From positions 1 to 64,000 of the forward strand of contig NZ_BDCE01000059.1 of the NCBI RefSeq assembly GCF_001613345.1: DNA of 64,000 nucleotides, given 5' to 3'. The stretch is from Nocardia uniformis NBRC 13702. Lineage in GTDB: Bacteria; Actinomycetota; Actinomycetes; Mycobacteriales; Mycobacteriaceae. The translations under genes and the position numbers were made by a program. Positions 44,196 to 52,180 of the stretch are shown here, piece after piece. Within the stretch, counting starts at the first letter, position 1. Each line of letters starts with the position of its first letter. Under the pieces are notes generated by a model. It ran no database searches. It had not been told where the DNA came from and saw nothing but the letters and a program-made list of their open reading frames with translations.

Positions 44196-44780
44196 ATGGC
44201 AACCTCGGGCTCAGATGATGACCTTGCCGCCGCCACGATCGGCGAGTTGAAACCGTATGCGATTCAGGTGGTTCTCGAGGATTACAACCCGCGATGGCCG
44301 AACTGGTATGCCGCCGAAGCGGCGTCGGTGCGCGACGCGCTCGGATCGCTGGTATTGCGCCTCGAGCACACCGGTTCCACCTCGGTGCCGGGGCTGGCGG
44401 CCAAACCGGTCATCGACATCCTGCTGGCCGTCCCCGACACCACCGACGAGGCCGCCTATATCCCGGCGCTCGAAGGTATCGGGTACACGCTGCGCATCCG
44501 CGAACCGCACTGGTACGAGCACCGGTGCCTCATCCGACGAGTGGAGGACGGCGCGCCGTACAACGTCAACCTGCATGTCTTCTCGCCAGAGCTCGCGGCT
44601 GTGGAGATCGAACGCATGCTCGCCTTCCGTGACCGACTGCGTACGCACGACGGGGATCGGGCGTACTACGACGCGACCAAGCGGGAACTCGCCCAACGCA
44701 GCTGGAAATACGTGCAGCATTACGCCGACGCGAAAAGCGATGTCGTCGAGGCGATCATGGCCCGCGCCCTGCAGGGCTGA
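44196..44780 (+). CDS. GrpB/UPF0157-family protein
   Basis: A 194-residue nucleotidyltransferase-fold protein. IQVVLEDYNPRWPNWYAAEA, LEHTGSTSVPGLAAKPVIDILLAV (with the GS...D-x-D-like core), HWYEHRCLIR and YNVNLHVFSP are diagnostic of GrpB. Family members occur widely in actinobacteria and a few are fused to dephospho-CoA kinase; a general function is not established. Monocistronic by position; its stop is 6 bp from the convergent VOC gene. Confidence 0.88.
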   Translation: MATSGSDDDLAAATIGELKPYAIQVVLEDYNPRWPNWYAAEAASVRDALGSLVLRLEHTGSTSVPGLAAKPVIDILLAVPDTTDEAAYIPALEGIGYTLRIREPHWYEHRCLIRRVEDGAPYNVNLHVFSPELAAVEIERMLAFRDRLRTHDGDRAYYDATKRELAQRSWKYVQHYADAKSDVVEAIMARALQG

Positions 44781-44786
44781 CCGTGC

Positions 44787-45485
44787 TCACAGCCCGGCTT
44801 CGAGCTCCGCGAGTCGGCGGAGGTCGTCAGCGAGTTCCGGTCCGCTGGCCTCGGCGGCCCTGGCGCGGGCCAGCAGTTCCTGGGCCAGGGCGGGCTCACC
44901 GCGGCGGACCGCCACATCGGCCCGGAGTATCAGCAGCTTCACGAGCTGGACCGGGGTCGGTTGCTCATCGGTTCGGTGCAGGGCTCGGTCCAGGACTTTC
45001 ACCGCCAGCTCCAGGTCCTGCTTGGAATCGGCGAATAGTGAGCCCATGTGGATGGCTCGGTCGAATGTCGCCTTCGGCAGTGGCCGGTGGCGCTGGTCCT
45101 CGCTGATCGGCTGCGCGATCTGGATGGTGTTCCCACCGGGATCGTTCACCAGGAACTCTCGCACCCCGTAGGTCTTATCCTTCAACGCACCCACCCGCGG
45201 CAGTCCCTGCGTGGGCACCGCCCCGAAGGCCTCCCGTAGTCCTTCGGTGAAGGCCGCGTACAGGTAGTCGACGTCATCGGTATCGACGAGGCAGCCATGT
45301 GTGGCGGACATCGGATCAAACTTCTTGTCTCCGTAGAAGTTCAGCTCGATACCGCCGCGCTTCACGCTCAGAAATTGGTAGGGCGCCGTCTGCTGAAAAG
45401 TGATCTCGAACCCCAATGCGGTGTAGAAGTCGGCTACCGACTCGATCGACTGGGCCATCAGCCTGGGAATCGTTTTCTCCGTCAT
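44787..45485 (-). CDS. VOC-family protein with helical C-terminal extension
   Basis: A 232-residue protein. Residues 1-127 are a vicinal-oxygen-chelate domain of the bleomycin-resistance/glyoxalase type (SVADFYTALGFEITFQ, FLSVKRGGIELNFYGD, EFLVNDPGGNTIQI). Residues 130-232 are helical and TPR-like (ELAVKVLDRALHR, KLLILRADVAVRRGEPALAQELL). VOC proteins of this subtype bind small toxic ligands or metals. The start ATG 45485 begins the domain; the frame is open further up. No resistance phenotype can be asserted. Confidence 0.75.
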   Translation of the reverse strand: MTEKTIPRLMAQSIESVADFYTALGFEITFQQTAPYQFLSVKRGGIELNFYGDKKFDPMSATHGCLVDTDDVDYLYAAFTEGLREAFGAVPTQGLPRVGALKDKTYGVREFLVNDPGGNTIQIAQPISEDQRHRPLPKATFDRAIHMGSLFADSKQDLELAVKVLDRALHRTDEQPTPVQLVKLLILRADVAVRRGEPALAQELLARARAAEASGPELADDLRRLAELEAGL

Positions 45486-45671
45486 GTTTCCGAAGGTAGA
45501 GATCGACTCCTCCGCACGCACATAAAGGTGAGAACCCCGACTTTCCCTGGTCATCGGCGGTTCGGATCTATCTGTGGAGGTCAATCAAGACTTGCCCGCT
45601 GGTCGGCGCAGTTCATCGCTTCACGGCACCGATCGCTACCGTCTCGGGTGCCCCGACTACTAGGGCCTTGT

Positions 45672-45815
45672 ATGAACGGGCGGTATCCCTCCCCGCCGTT
45701 GACCGTGGACGCGGCGCTGGCGCAGCCCGGGCATCTCTATCGCAGTTTCACCGAGATCACCAAGGATGGTCAGGGCATTGCTCGGATCTACAGCCCGGAC
45801 CTTGTCCTGCAGTAG
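45672..45815 (+). pseudogene. Possible gene remnant of 47 codons
   Basis: From ATG 45672 a frame reads MNGRYPSPPLTVDAALAQPG, then HLYRSFTEITKDGQGIARIY and a stop. Composition looks coding but it is too short and has no ribosome-binding site. I do not recognise it; it may be the surviving end of a lost gene in the 390-bp spacer 45486-45875, which otherwise shows nothing. Confidence 0.25.
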
Positions 45816-45875
45816 TCGTTGGTTGCCGCAACTGTCATCCCGGTGACACCGCCGCCAGTGCTTCCGCCCTCGAGG

Positions 45876-46259
45876 TTATGTCGCTTCTTCGGCTTCAGCC
45901 TGGTCGTCGAACCGCGCCCGTGCGCGTTCGACAGCGGGCAATGTGACAGTGGTCCAGCGCAGGAGTGCGTCGATGAGGTCCTGTAATGACTTGCCGATCC
46001 GCGTGATTCGGTACTCGACGGCGACCGGTCGCGTGCTGGTGACGACGCGCTCGACCATTCCATTGCGTTCGAGGCGACGCAGGGCGGCCGTCAGTGGCTT
46101 CTGCGTCACGACCGGGATGGCGCGACGAAGTTCGTTGAAGCGCAGCGGCTTCTCGCACAGGGCGTCGAGGATCTGCAGCGACCACTTGTCGAGGACCTGA
46201 TCGAGCAGCTCACGGTGGTGCTCGGTGAGCTGCGGAGCGGGTGGGGAGGTTTCCAGCAT
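45876..46259 (-). CDS. HxlR-family regulator
   Basis: A 127-residue winged-helix regulator: KWSLQILDALCEKPLRFNELRRAIPVVTQKPLTAALRRLERNGMV is the HxlR DNA-binding core, followed by the wing and a dimerisation helix. It lacks the N-terminal cysteine used for redox or aldehyde sensing in many HxlR proteins. It is divergent from the RidA gene across 79 bp, and probably regulates it. Confidence 0.88.
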   Translation of the reverse strand: MLETSPPAPQLTEHHRELLDQVLDKWSLQILDALCEKPLRFNELRRAIPVVTQKPLTAALRRLERNGMVERVVTSTRPVAVEYRITRIGKSLQDLIDALLRWTTVTLPAVERARARFDDQAEAEEAT

Positions 46260-46338
46260 GACACCTAGTCTCGTTGAAGTTCCCTCCTAGCACCAGGTAG
46301 ACATCGGATACCAACTCCGTTGACGAAGGGACCACACC

Positions 46339-46749
46339 ATGGCAGTGCAGCTGCTGACCCCGGAGGGCATGTTCGCTCCTGTTCCGTACCACCACGTTTC
46401 GATCAGCACGGGCACTCGTCAGGTGCACGTGGCGGGCCAGATCGCACGTGATAGCGAGGGCAATCCTGTCGCGACGGGCGATCTGGCCGGGCAGGTCGCG
46501 CAGGCGATGCGCAATACGGCGCGCGGGCTGGCCGGTGCCGGAGCGAGTTTCGCGGACGTCGTCAGACTGCGGTTCTTCGTCACGCATTGGAGCCCGGACA
46601 AGTACGACGACTTCGTCGCGGGTATCGAGCGCGTCGCCGACGAGCTCGCGATCCCGCGGCCGATGCCGCCCTTGTCGGCGATCGGCGTCGACTACCTTTT
46701 CGAGCCCGACGTGCTCGTCGAGGTCGAGGCGGTCGCCGTACTCGACTGA
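46339..46749 (+). CDS. RidA/YjgF-family protein
   Basis: A 136-residue trimeric-fold protein of the reactive imine/enamine deaminase family. QVHVAGQIARDSEGNPVATGDLAGQVAQAMRN, VRLRFFVTHWSP and LVEVEAVAVLD fit. The catalytic Arg near position 105 in RidA proper (P-x-R) is not obvious (RPMPPLSAIGVDYLF), so it may be one of the divergent Rid subfamilies. Under likely HxlR control. Confidence 0.85.
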   Translation: MAVQLLTPEGMFAPVPYHHVSISTGTRQVHVAGQIARDSEGNPVATGDLAGQVAQAMRNTARGLAGAGASFADVVRLRFFVTHWSPDKYDDFVAGIERVADELAIPRPMPPLSAIGVDYLFEPDVLVEVEAVAVLD

Positions 46750-46833
46750 GGACGGGCCGTCGCATTACGGACAGCAGGTAGGCCCCGTTCGGATTCCCGG
46801 GTGGGGCCGCACCGCTTCAGTGGGGGCGGAGGC

Positions 46834-47964
46834 TCACTCGCATAGTGCATGGGTGAGCGATTTGCCGATATCCACGGTGGAGGGTGTGCCGGTGTAGGAG
46901 AAGGTAACGGCGCGCCCAGCCGCGGTGGCACCGGATATGGCGGAGAAACCGACAACGCCACCAACATTGCCGACATATTGTGCGCCGCAAGGTAGTTGGG
47001 TGTACCCGATGCCGAGACCATAGGACATGCCGTCACCGTTGCCCATATCGACGCCGTCGAGCATCTGCCGCAGTTGAGTCTGCGGCACCACCTGACCGGC
47101 CAGCAGCGCGAGGAAGAACCGGTTCAGATCGGGACCGGTGCTGACCATCGCGCCCGATGTCCATGGCAGCGACGGCTCCATCAGCGTCGTATCGACAACC
47201 GCCCCGTCGACGGTGGCGTAACCGGTCGGATGCGGTTCGCGCAGACCGGTTTCACCGGTAGTCGGCAGATAGGTGTCCGACAGACTCAGCGGAGTGAGGA
47301 CGCGATCACGCAGCTCATCGGTGTAGCGGTGTCCGGTCACCGCCTCGATCAGCATGCCCGCGACAATGTAATTGATGTTGGCGTACTCGAATTGAGCACC
47401 GGGGGTGAACCGCGCGGGATGTTGCAGGGCGAGTGCGATCTCCTGCGGCGGGGTGAAGGTACGGCCGTCGCGTGCCGCCGCGAACTCGTTCAGTTCCGGG
47501 GACGCGGCCGGGTCGGGCAGCCCGCTTCGATGGCCCAGGATCTGGCGGACCGTGATAGCGCGCCCGTCCACGCCGTCACCGGCGAGCAGACCGGGCAGAT
47601 ACGTATCGATCGACTGGTCGAGAACAATCCGGTCCTCGGCCACCAGTTGCAGCACAATCGCGGCGGTGAAGGTCTTGGTGAGGCTTCCGACCCGGACGTA
47701 CTGGGGAGGATCGGTCGGGATCGGGGTCCCCGCGGTGATATCGGCAAGGCCGGAGGTCACCACGGTGGTGGCACCGTTTTCGGTGAGCGTCGCGATGGCC
47801 CCGACGGCTCCCGCGTCGACCACCGCGTCGAGATCGCCGCGCACCGTGTCCGCACGGTCGACGGCGACCAACGGTACGGAAGCGGGCTCGACCGGGCTAG
47901 TCGCGCAGCCGACCAGGAGCACCGCGGCTGTGCAGATCGGAAGAGCGAAGGCTCGTATGCGCAT
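46834..47964 (-). CDS. Serine hydrolase of the beta-lactamase/DD-peptidase fold, lipoprotein
   Basis: A 376-residue exported protein. A signal peptide ends in lipobox LVGC (Cys at about residue 20). Penicillin-binding fold motifs are SxxK in RVGSLTKTF and YAN in FEYANINYIVAG; the third motif, HxG in this family, reads GNVGG, with Asn at the His position. It resembles class-C-like esterases and D-aminopeptidases more than true beta-lactamases. ATG 47964 is chosen because the lipoprotein signal begins there. Confidence 0.82.
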   Translation of the reverse strand: MRIRAFALPICTAAVLLVGCATSPVEPASVPLVAVDRADTVRGDLDAVVDAGAVGAIATLTENGATTVVTSGLADITAGTPIPTDPPQYVRVGSLTKTFTAAIVLQLVAEDRIVLDQSIDTYLPGLLAGDGVDGRAITVRQILGHRSGLPDPAASPELNEFAAARDGRTFTPPQEIALALQHPARFTPGAQFEYANINYIVAGMLIEAVTGHRYTDELRDRVLTPLSLSDTYLPTTGETGLREPHPTGYATVDGAVVDTTLMEPSLPWTSGAMVSTGPDLNRFFLALLAGQVVPQTQLRQMLDGVDMGNGDGMSYGLGIGYTQLPCGAQYVGNVGGVVGFSAISGATAAGRAVTFSYTGTPSTVDIGKSLTHALCE

Positions 47965-48184
47965 GCCCCGACGGTAGGAACCCAAGGCCCGCGAACACAT
48001 CGGACCGCAGTACCGCAGCACATCACACTGGAGCACCAGGCCGCACAGGACGGGTGAGCCGGTGCGTGTGCGGATGCTGCCACGGGCACCGGCTCAACGA
48101 CCGCCATCCCTGCCCAGCAGACTCGGCGACGGGTGCGTTCCGCCATTCAGGCTTGCCGGACTGTGCGACTGTGCGACAAACGGC

Positions 48185-49078
48185 TCAGACGACGATGACC
48201 CGTCGCCCCCGCGTGTGACCGGAACGGCTGTCGACATGCGCCGCCGCGGCCTCGGCGAGCGTGTACGACCTCTCGACCGGGAGGTGGAGCTTTCCCCGCG
48301 AAATGAGGTCGACGGCCTCGGCGAGCGCCGCCGATACGCTCCCGGCCACGCCGGAGAATCGGACACCGAACTCCGGCGCACCGAGATCGGCGATGGAGAC
48401 CACCTTCCGTGGATCCCCGGTCAGCTCGACGAGCTCGCCGATCACGCCCGAGCCCGCCAGATCGAGAGCCGCGTCGACGTGTCCGAGCTGCCGCACCCGC
48501 TCGACCCAGCCCTCACCGTACGTCGTGGCGACGGCGCCCAGGCTTCGCAGATAGTCCTGGTTCGCGGCCCCCGCCGTGCCGATCACCGTGACGCCGCGGT
48601 CGCGGGCGATCTGCAGCACCGCCGACCCCACACCCCCGGACGCACCGCTGACCAGCAGCGTCTGCCCGGATCGCACCTCTACCTCACCGATAATGCGCAG
48701 CGCGGTCTCCACGACGGAGGGGTATCCGGCCGCCTCGTCGAACGTCAAGCCCTCGGGCATGCGGGCCCAGGCCGACAGCACGGCGAACTCGGCATAGGTG
48801 CTCGAGCCTTCGCCAAACACGTGGTCGCCGACCTCGACCCCTTCGACACCCGCGCCGACCTCGTCCACCACCCCGGAGGCGTCGAGACCGACTCCGGCGG
48901 GCAATTCGATCGGATGGGCCTGCTGGAACTGGCCTTCACGAATCCGCCAGTCGACGGCGTTCACGCCCGCCGCCCGGACGGCGATGCGTATCTGGCCGGG
49001 GCCCGCGTGAGGTTCCTCGGCGTCGACGAGTCGCAGCACGTCCGGGCCGCCGAACTCGGCGAAGCTCACTCTCTTCAT
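48185..49078 (-). CDS. Zinc-less MDR alcohol dehydrogenase/quinone oxidoreductase
   Basis: A 297-residue medium-chain dehydrogenase of the NADPH:quinone reductase type. MKRVSFAEFGGPDVLRLVD, IAVRAAGVNAVDWRIREG and the nucleotide-binding LLVSGASGGVGSAVLQIAR are typical. No zinc-binding cysteines are present. ATG 49078 begins the domain. The product is divergent from a TetR gene with a palindrome between them, so it is likely repressed by that protein and induced by the substrate, which is unknown. Confidence 0.88.
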   Translation of the reverse strand: MKRVSFAEFGGPDVLRLVDAEEPHAGPGQIRIAVRAAGVNAVDWRIREGQFQQAHPIELPAGVGLDASGVVDEVGAGVEGVEVGDHVFGEGSSTYAEFAVLSAWARMPEGLTFDEAAGYPSVVETALRIIGEVEVRSGQTLLVSGASGGVGSAVLQIARDRGVTVIGTAGAANQDYLRSLGAVATTYGEGWVERVRQLGHVDAALDLAGSGVIGELVELTGDPRKVVSIADLGAPEFGVRFSGVAGSVSAALAEAVDLISRGKLHLPVERSYTLAEAAAAHVDSRSGHTRGRRVIVV

Positions 49079-49087
49079 GCGATCGAC

Positions 49088-49106
49088 GCTAACACTAACG
49101 GTTAGC
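49088..49106. promoter_or_regulatory. Palindromic operator between MDR and TetR genes
   Basis: GCTAACACTAACGGTTAGC contains GCTAAC...GTTAGC around 7 nt, and inside it CTAAC-G-GTTAG. It lies 10 bp before the MDR start and about 43 bp before the TetR start. Spacing and sequence are typical of a TetR-family site controlling both genes. Confidence 0.65.
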
Positions 49107-49148
49107 ATTTTGAAGCTGCTCCTATTTTGTATCTGATAGCGTCAAGGG

Positions 49149-49790
49149 ATGACCATGCCGCCCGGGCGCCGTGCACGTAAGAAGGCCGCGACCCGCCAGA
49201 AGATCGCCGATACGGCCCTGCGGCTATTCCTGGACCGCGGATACGACGCGGTAGGCATCCGTGAGGTGGCCGCCGCCGCCGACGTGGCCGTCACCACGGT
49301 CTTCTCCCACTTCGCCTCGAAGGAAGCGCTGGTTTTCGAGCAGGACGAAGACTTCGAGCAACGCCTCACGCAGGCGGTCAGCAGCCGGACGCCGGACGAG
49401 CCGCTCATCCCCGCGCTGCGCACCGAAATCCGGGCTCTGGTGCGGCATTGCACGGCGCCGGGCGGCGCCCCGATCCGGCGCCTGATCGACGAATCGCCCG
49501 CCCTGCTGCAGTACGAGAAATCGATGCGGCTGCGCCACGCCGAGTCCCTCGCAACGGCCATCGCAGCCGACCTCGACCTGCCCCAGACCACAACGGCCTG
49601 CGCGACCATCGCGAGATTCGTGATCGACGCCCATTCGCTGGCCCGCGAAGCCACCGATCCCGACGCCGCGGTAGACGAGATCTTCCAGATGATCGAAGCG
49701 GCCTGGGAGGTCGCCCGCCCTTCTCGACGTGCGCGCGGAACTGTTCCTCCAGGTAGGACGGAGGCCGATCAGGCTGCTACAAGTCGCTGA
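49149..49790 (+). CDS. TetR-family regulator
   Basis: A 213-residue repressor with the helix-turn-helix TRQKIADTALRLFLDRGYDAVGIREVAAAADVAVTTVFSHF near residues 16-55. The remainder is a helical effector domain ending in a basic, Pro/Arg-rich tail. The first codon ATG 49149 is followed by a second at 49155 (MPPG). Divergent from the MDR oxidoreductase gene with the CTAAC/GTTAG palindrome between them. Confidence 0.9.
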   Translation: MTMPPGRRARKKAATRQKIADTALRLFLDRGYDAVGIREVAAAADVAVTTVFSHFASKEALVFEQDEDFEQRLTQAVSSRTPDEPLIPALRTEIRALVRHCTAPGGAPIRRLIDESPALLQYEKSMRLRHAESLATAIAADLDLPQTTTACATIARFVIDAHSLAREATDPDAAVDEIFQMIEAAWEVARPSRRARGTVPPGRTEADQAATSR

Positions 49791-49884
49791 ACGCTTGGTT
49801 TCGACGTCGATCCGCACACGCAGCTGGCATGCGGATTCTGGAGAACACCAGTTTGAGAACCGACAACGATTCCGACGGCTCAGA

Positions 49885-50250
49885 TCAAGCTGCGTCGAAC
49901 TCTCCGGCGAGAACCCCCGCGGTAAAAGCGTGCCACTCCGCTGCTGTGTAGGTGAGGGTGACACCTTCGGCATCGCGAACTGTCACAGTGCCGTCGGACA
50001 AGCGCTCGACGCTCGGTAGCTCACGTGGCCGAACGATGGATCGGCCAGCGGCGATACCCAGAAATGCGGGCCAATCCGTTGCTGCTACTGCGATGATGGG
50101 TTGCAGCGCAGGGTCATTCGCGCTGTCCCGCAGGTATTTGCTGTCGCGGATGAGGATCGTTTCCCCGACATAGCGGACCTCGACACAATGTTCGCTGCCC
50201 TGGCTGCGGCTACTCTTGCGCCACCCTTCCGTCACTTCCATACCTCGCAC
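49885..50250 (-). CDS. Tandem DUF397 protein
   Basis: A 121-residue protein with two DUF397 copies: GWRKSSRSQGSEHCVEVRYVGETILIRDSKY..., and a second with TVTVRDAEGVTLTYTAAEWHAF ending TAGVLAGEFD. Proteins of this type accompany XRE regulators in Streptomyces and Nocardia (WhiJ/BldB-type systems), where the pair may act as antitoxin-like or developmental regulators. GTG 50250 or ATG 50241 both overlap the upstream XRE stop (50232), so the pair is translationally coupled. Confidence 0.85.
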   Translation of the reverse strand: MRGMEVTEGWRKSSRSQGSEHCVEVRYVGETILIRDSKYLRDSANDPALQPIIAVAATDWPAFLGIAAGRSIVRPRELPSVERLSDGTVTVRDAEGVTLTYTAAEWHAFTAGVLAGEFDAA

Positions 50251-51089
50251 GCTTGCCTGATGACTCTCGCGGACTCGCTCGGGGTGAGCGCTGCCTTCTC
50301 GATCTCATCGTACGCACCGAGATAGCGTTCAACGGCCGGAGATTCGACGTAGAGGCAGCCTGCGAGGTTCTCGACATAGGCGACCGGCGTGAATGGTTCA
50401 CCCAGATCGAAGAGCGTGAAAGCGCCTGCGAGCGCGTGGTAAACGGTGGCGTCGAAGTCCAATACGCGGATCGTGATGCTGTCGCGTTCGCTCAAGGTCA
50501 ACAGATGAGTCAGCTGTTCGCGCATGATCGCCGGACTCCCGATCCTTTGGCGCAGAACCAATTCGCTGATGATGGCGGTCATTGACGCCTGCCCGGTATC
50601 GAGAATCCGCTGGCGGGCGAGCCGAAGTTCGACAGCACGTGCTGCCGCCGCTTCATCGAACGACGAGTCGTTGCGGAAGATCGCGCCCATGTAGCCCGGC
50701 GTCTCGAGGAGCCCGTGGATGAAGCCGAGATTGAAGGTACGGATGTGGCGGGCGCGACCCTCGAGCCAGAAGGCATCGAGATACCGCTTGTCGCCCACCA
50801 CATCTCGGTACTCATCCCACCACCCCTTGCGCCAGGCTTCCTTGGCGAGGCTGATCAGTTCCGACCGTAACCCCTGATCTGCAACGCCGTACATGGTGAG
50901 CAGAGCGTCGACGTCAGTCCACCTGAGCGGGATGATGCCGGTTTCGTACCGGCTCATGGTCGAGGTGTTCTTGACCCCCAAGTACTCCGCGGCATCCGCC
51001 AGGGTTATGCCTGCGGCGTCCCGTAGGTCCCGAAGGCGCTGGCCAAGCCACTGGGAACGGAGTGTCGCCACGTTTCGCGAGTCGGCCAT
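50232..51089 (-). CDS. XRE regulator with DUF5753 (Scr1-type)
   Basis: A 285-residue regulator. The N-terminal helix-turn-helix includes LRDLRDAAGITLADAAEYLGVKNTSTMSRYETG; the rest is the DUF5753 domain (LEGRARHIRTFNLGFIHGLLETPGYMGAIF, ILDFDATVY). Usually partnered with a DUF397 protein, as here. The start ATG 51089 directly abuts the frame of the plus-strand gene at 51088. Confidence 0.9.
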   Translation of the reverse strand: MADSRNVATLRSQWLGQRLRDLRDAAGITLADAAEYLGVKNTSTMSRYETGIIPLRWTDVDALLTMYGVADQGLRSELISLAKEAWRKGWWDEYRDVVGDKRYLDAFWLEGRARHIRTFNLGFIHGLLETPGYMGAIFRNDSSFDEAAAARAVELRLARQRILDTGQASMTAIISELVLRQRIGSPAIMREQLTHLLTLSERDSITIRVLDFDATVYHALAGAFTLFDLGEPFTPVAYVENLAGCLYVESPAVERYLGAYDEIEKAALTPSESARVIRQACEVWK

Positions 51090-51534
51090 ACGTCTGAGAG
51101 AGCTTGCGACAGCCCAGGATTGGGCAACAACCTACCGATCACTGTTCGGACTACCACGAGTACACGTCACCGCCCCCGGCTTCGTCGTCCTACCGCTGAT
51201 CGACTCGATCGCGGCGATCAACACCCCCGAGCCACTCGGAGTTCTAATTCTCGGCGAACTCACCATCCGTGGCGTCCCCGGCCCCGTCCTGGTCCGCGAA
51301 CGCCCACCCCGCCGCACCTTCCTCGTAGTCTCCGACGGCACCCCCTCCCCCGACCGCCTTACCCTCCTGGAACGCAACGGCATCGACATCGGCCTCCATC
51401 GCGGAAACGTCATCCTGCCAACCAGTTTCGGCCGCCACACCCAGGAGGGCCGCTGGTGGGCCCGCGCTCCCCAACGAGACGAATCACTGCCGTTCTTATC
51501 GGAAGTCGTCGCGGCGATCACATCGATCCTGTGA
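51088..51534 (+). CDS. Unknown protein divergent from XRE/DUF397, start codon missing
   Basis: About 148 codons beginning RLRELATAQDWATTYRSLFG and continuing with TFLVVSDGTPSPDRLTLLERN and NVILPTSFGRHTQEGRWWARAP. The N-terminal block is familiar from small actinomycete proteins encoded opposite XRE/DUF397 pairs; the C-terminal half faintly resembles primase-polymerase small subunits, but that is weak. The natural start would be the codon before CGT CTG; that codon is ATA (51088). No ATG, GTG or TTG exists in frame until 50968, inside the XRE gene antisense. It may be silenced or read from a non-standard codon. Confidence 0.5.
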   Translation: MRLRELATAQDWATTYRSLFGLPRVHVTAPGFVVLPLIDSIAAINTPEPLGVLILGELTIRGVPGPVLVRERPPRRTFLVVSDGTPSPDRLTLLERNGIDIGLHRGNVILPTSFGRHTQEGRWWARAPQRDESLPFLSEVVAAITSIL

Positions 51535-51549
51535 GACTCCGCGCCGGAG

Positions 51550-51753
51550 TCAAAGAGCGTCGATCACGATCACCTGTACGACCACCTGAATCAAAAGCGG
51601 GCCGGTTTCGATCAGGGTGTAGAAGATTGTGACTCCGCCGATGTCCCACTCGTAGGCATCGGGGATCTCGTCGCCGCCCGAGCGGAATGAAATAGCACCC
51701 TTGGCAAGGGGTAGCGGAAGCCGTTCCGGCCGCGAGGACCGTCTCCCTGACAC
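51550..51753 (-). CDS. Small hypothetical protein
   Basis: A frame of up to 67 residues. Its C-terminal 45 (SFRSGGDEIPDAYEWDIGGV then TIFYTLIETGPLLIQVVVQV) form plausible beta strands and look coding; the N-terminal part is Arg/Pro-rich and less so. The GTG at 51753 lacks a good ribosome-binding site. It lies 17 bp after the MmcQ/YjbR gene on the same strand. It could be a RelE-like small protein or a truncated one; I do not recognise it. Confidence 0.35.
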   Translation of the reverse strand: MSGRRSSRPERLPLPLAKGAISFRSGGDEIPDAYEWDIGGVTIFYTLIETGPLLIQVVVQVIVIDAL

Positions 51754-51770
51754 TGACCACGCGATGGTGC

Positions 51771-52106
51771 TCAGATCACCGGCCGCTTGGACTTCGGCAG
51801 CTTGCTCACGATGGCGTCGTAGGACTGGTCGATGAGTTCGCGGATCTCATCCTCGGGGACCTTGCCGGTGATGCCGACGCTGTTCCAGCCGTAGCGGCCG
51901 ATGTAGTGGGAAGAGGAGACGTCGTCGGGATAGATCCGGACTAGTTCGTCTGCCTCTTCGCGGTTGCGGCCGCATTTGAGGCCGATGGACGTGCCGCCGA
52001 GGAAGGCGAAGATCTTGTCGCCGACTTTCGCGACGACGTCGTTCTCCCACGGTTCGTCTTGCCACGCACCGGGTTTGGTGAGGCAGTAGGCGAGCCACTC
52101 GTCCAT
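51771..52106 (-). CDS. MmcQ/YjbR-family protein
   Basis: A 111-residue protein with the double-wing fold of MmcQ/YjbR: WLAYCLTKPGAWQDEPWEND, KIFAFLGG, GLKCGRNREEADEL, and HYIGRYGWNSVGITG with a terminal ELIDQSYDAIVSKLPKSKR. DNA binding is suspected for the family but not proven. ATG 52106 has AGGAGG 5 nt upstream, which rules out the longer frame to 52292. Confidence 0.88.
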   Translation of the reverse strand: MDEWLAYCLTKPGAWQDEPWENDVVAKVGDKIFAFLGGTSIGLKCGRNREEADELVRIYPDDVSSSHYIGRYGWNSVGITGKVPEDEIRELIDQSYDAIVSKLPKSKRPVI

Positions 52107-52180
52107 ATCTCCTCCTCGGGCCAGTAGCGGGCGGCCGATGGCCGGTCCCCGCACACTACGCGCGGGGACCGACACGGGCC

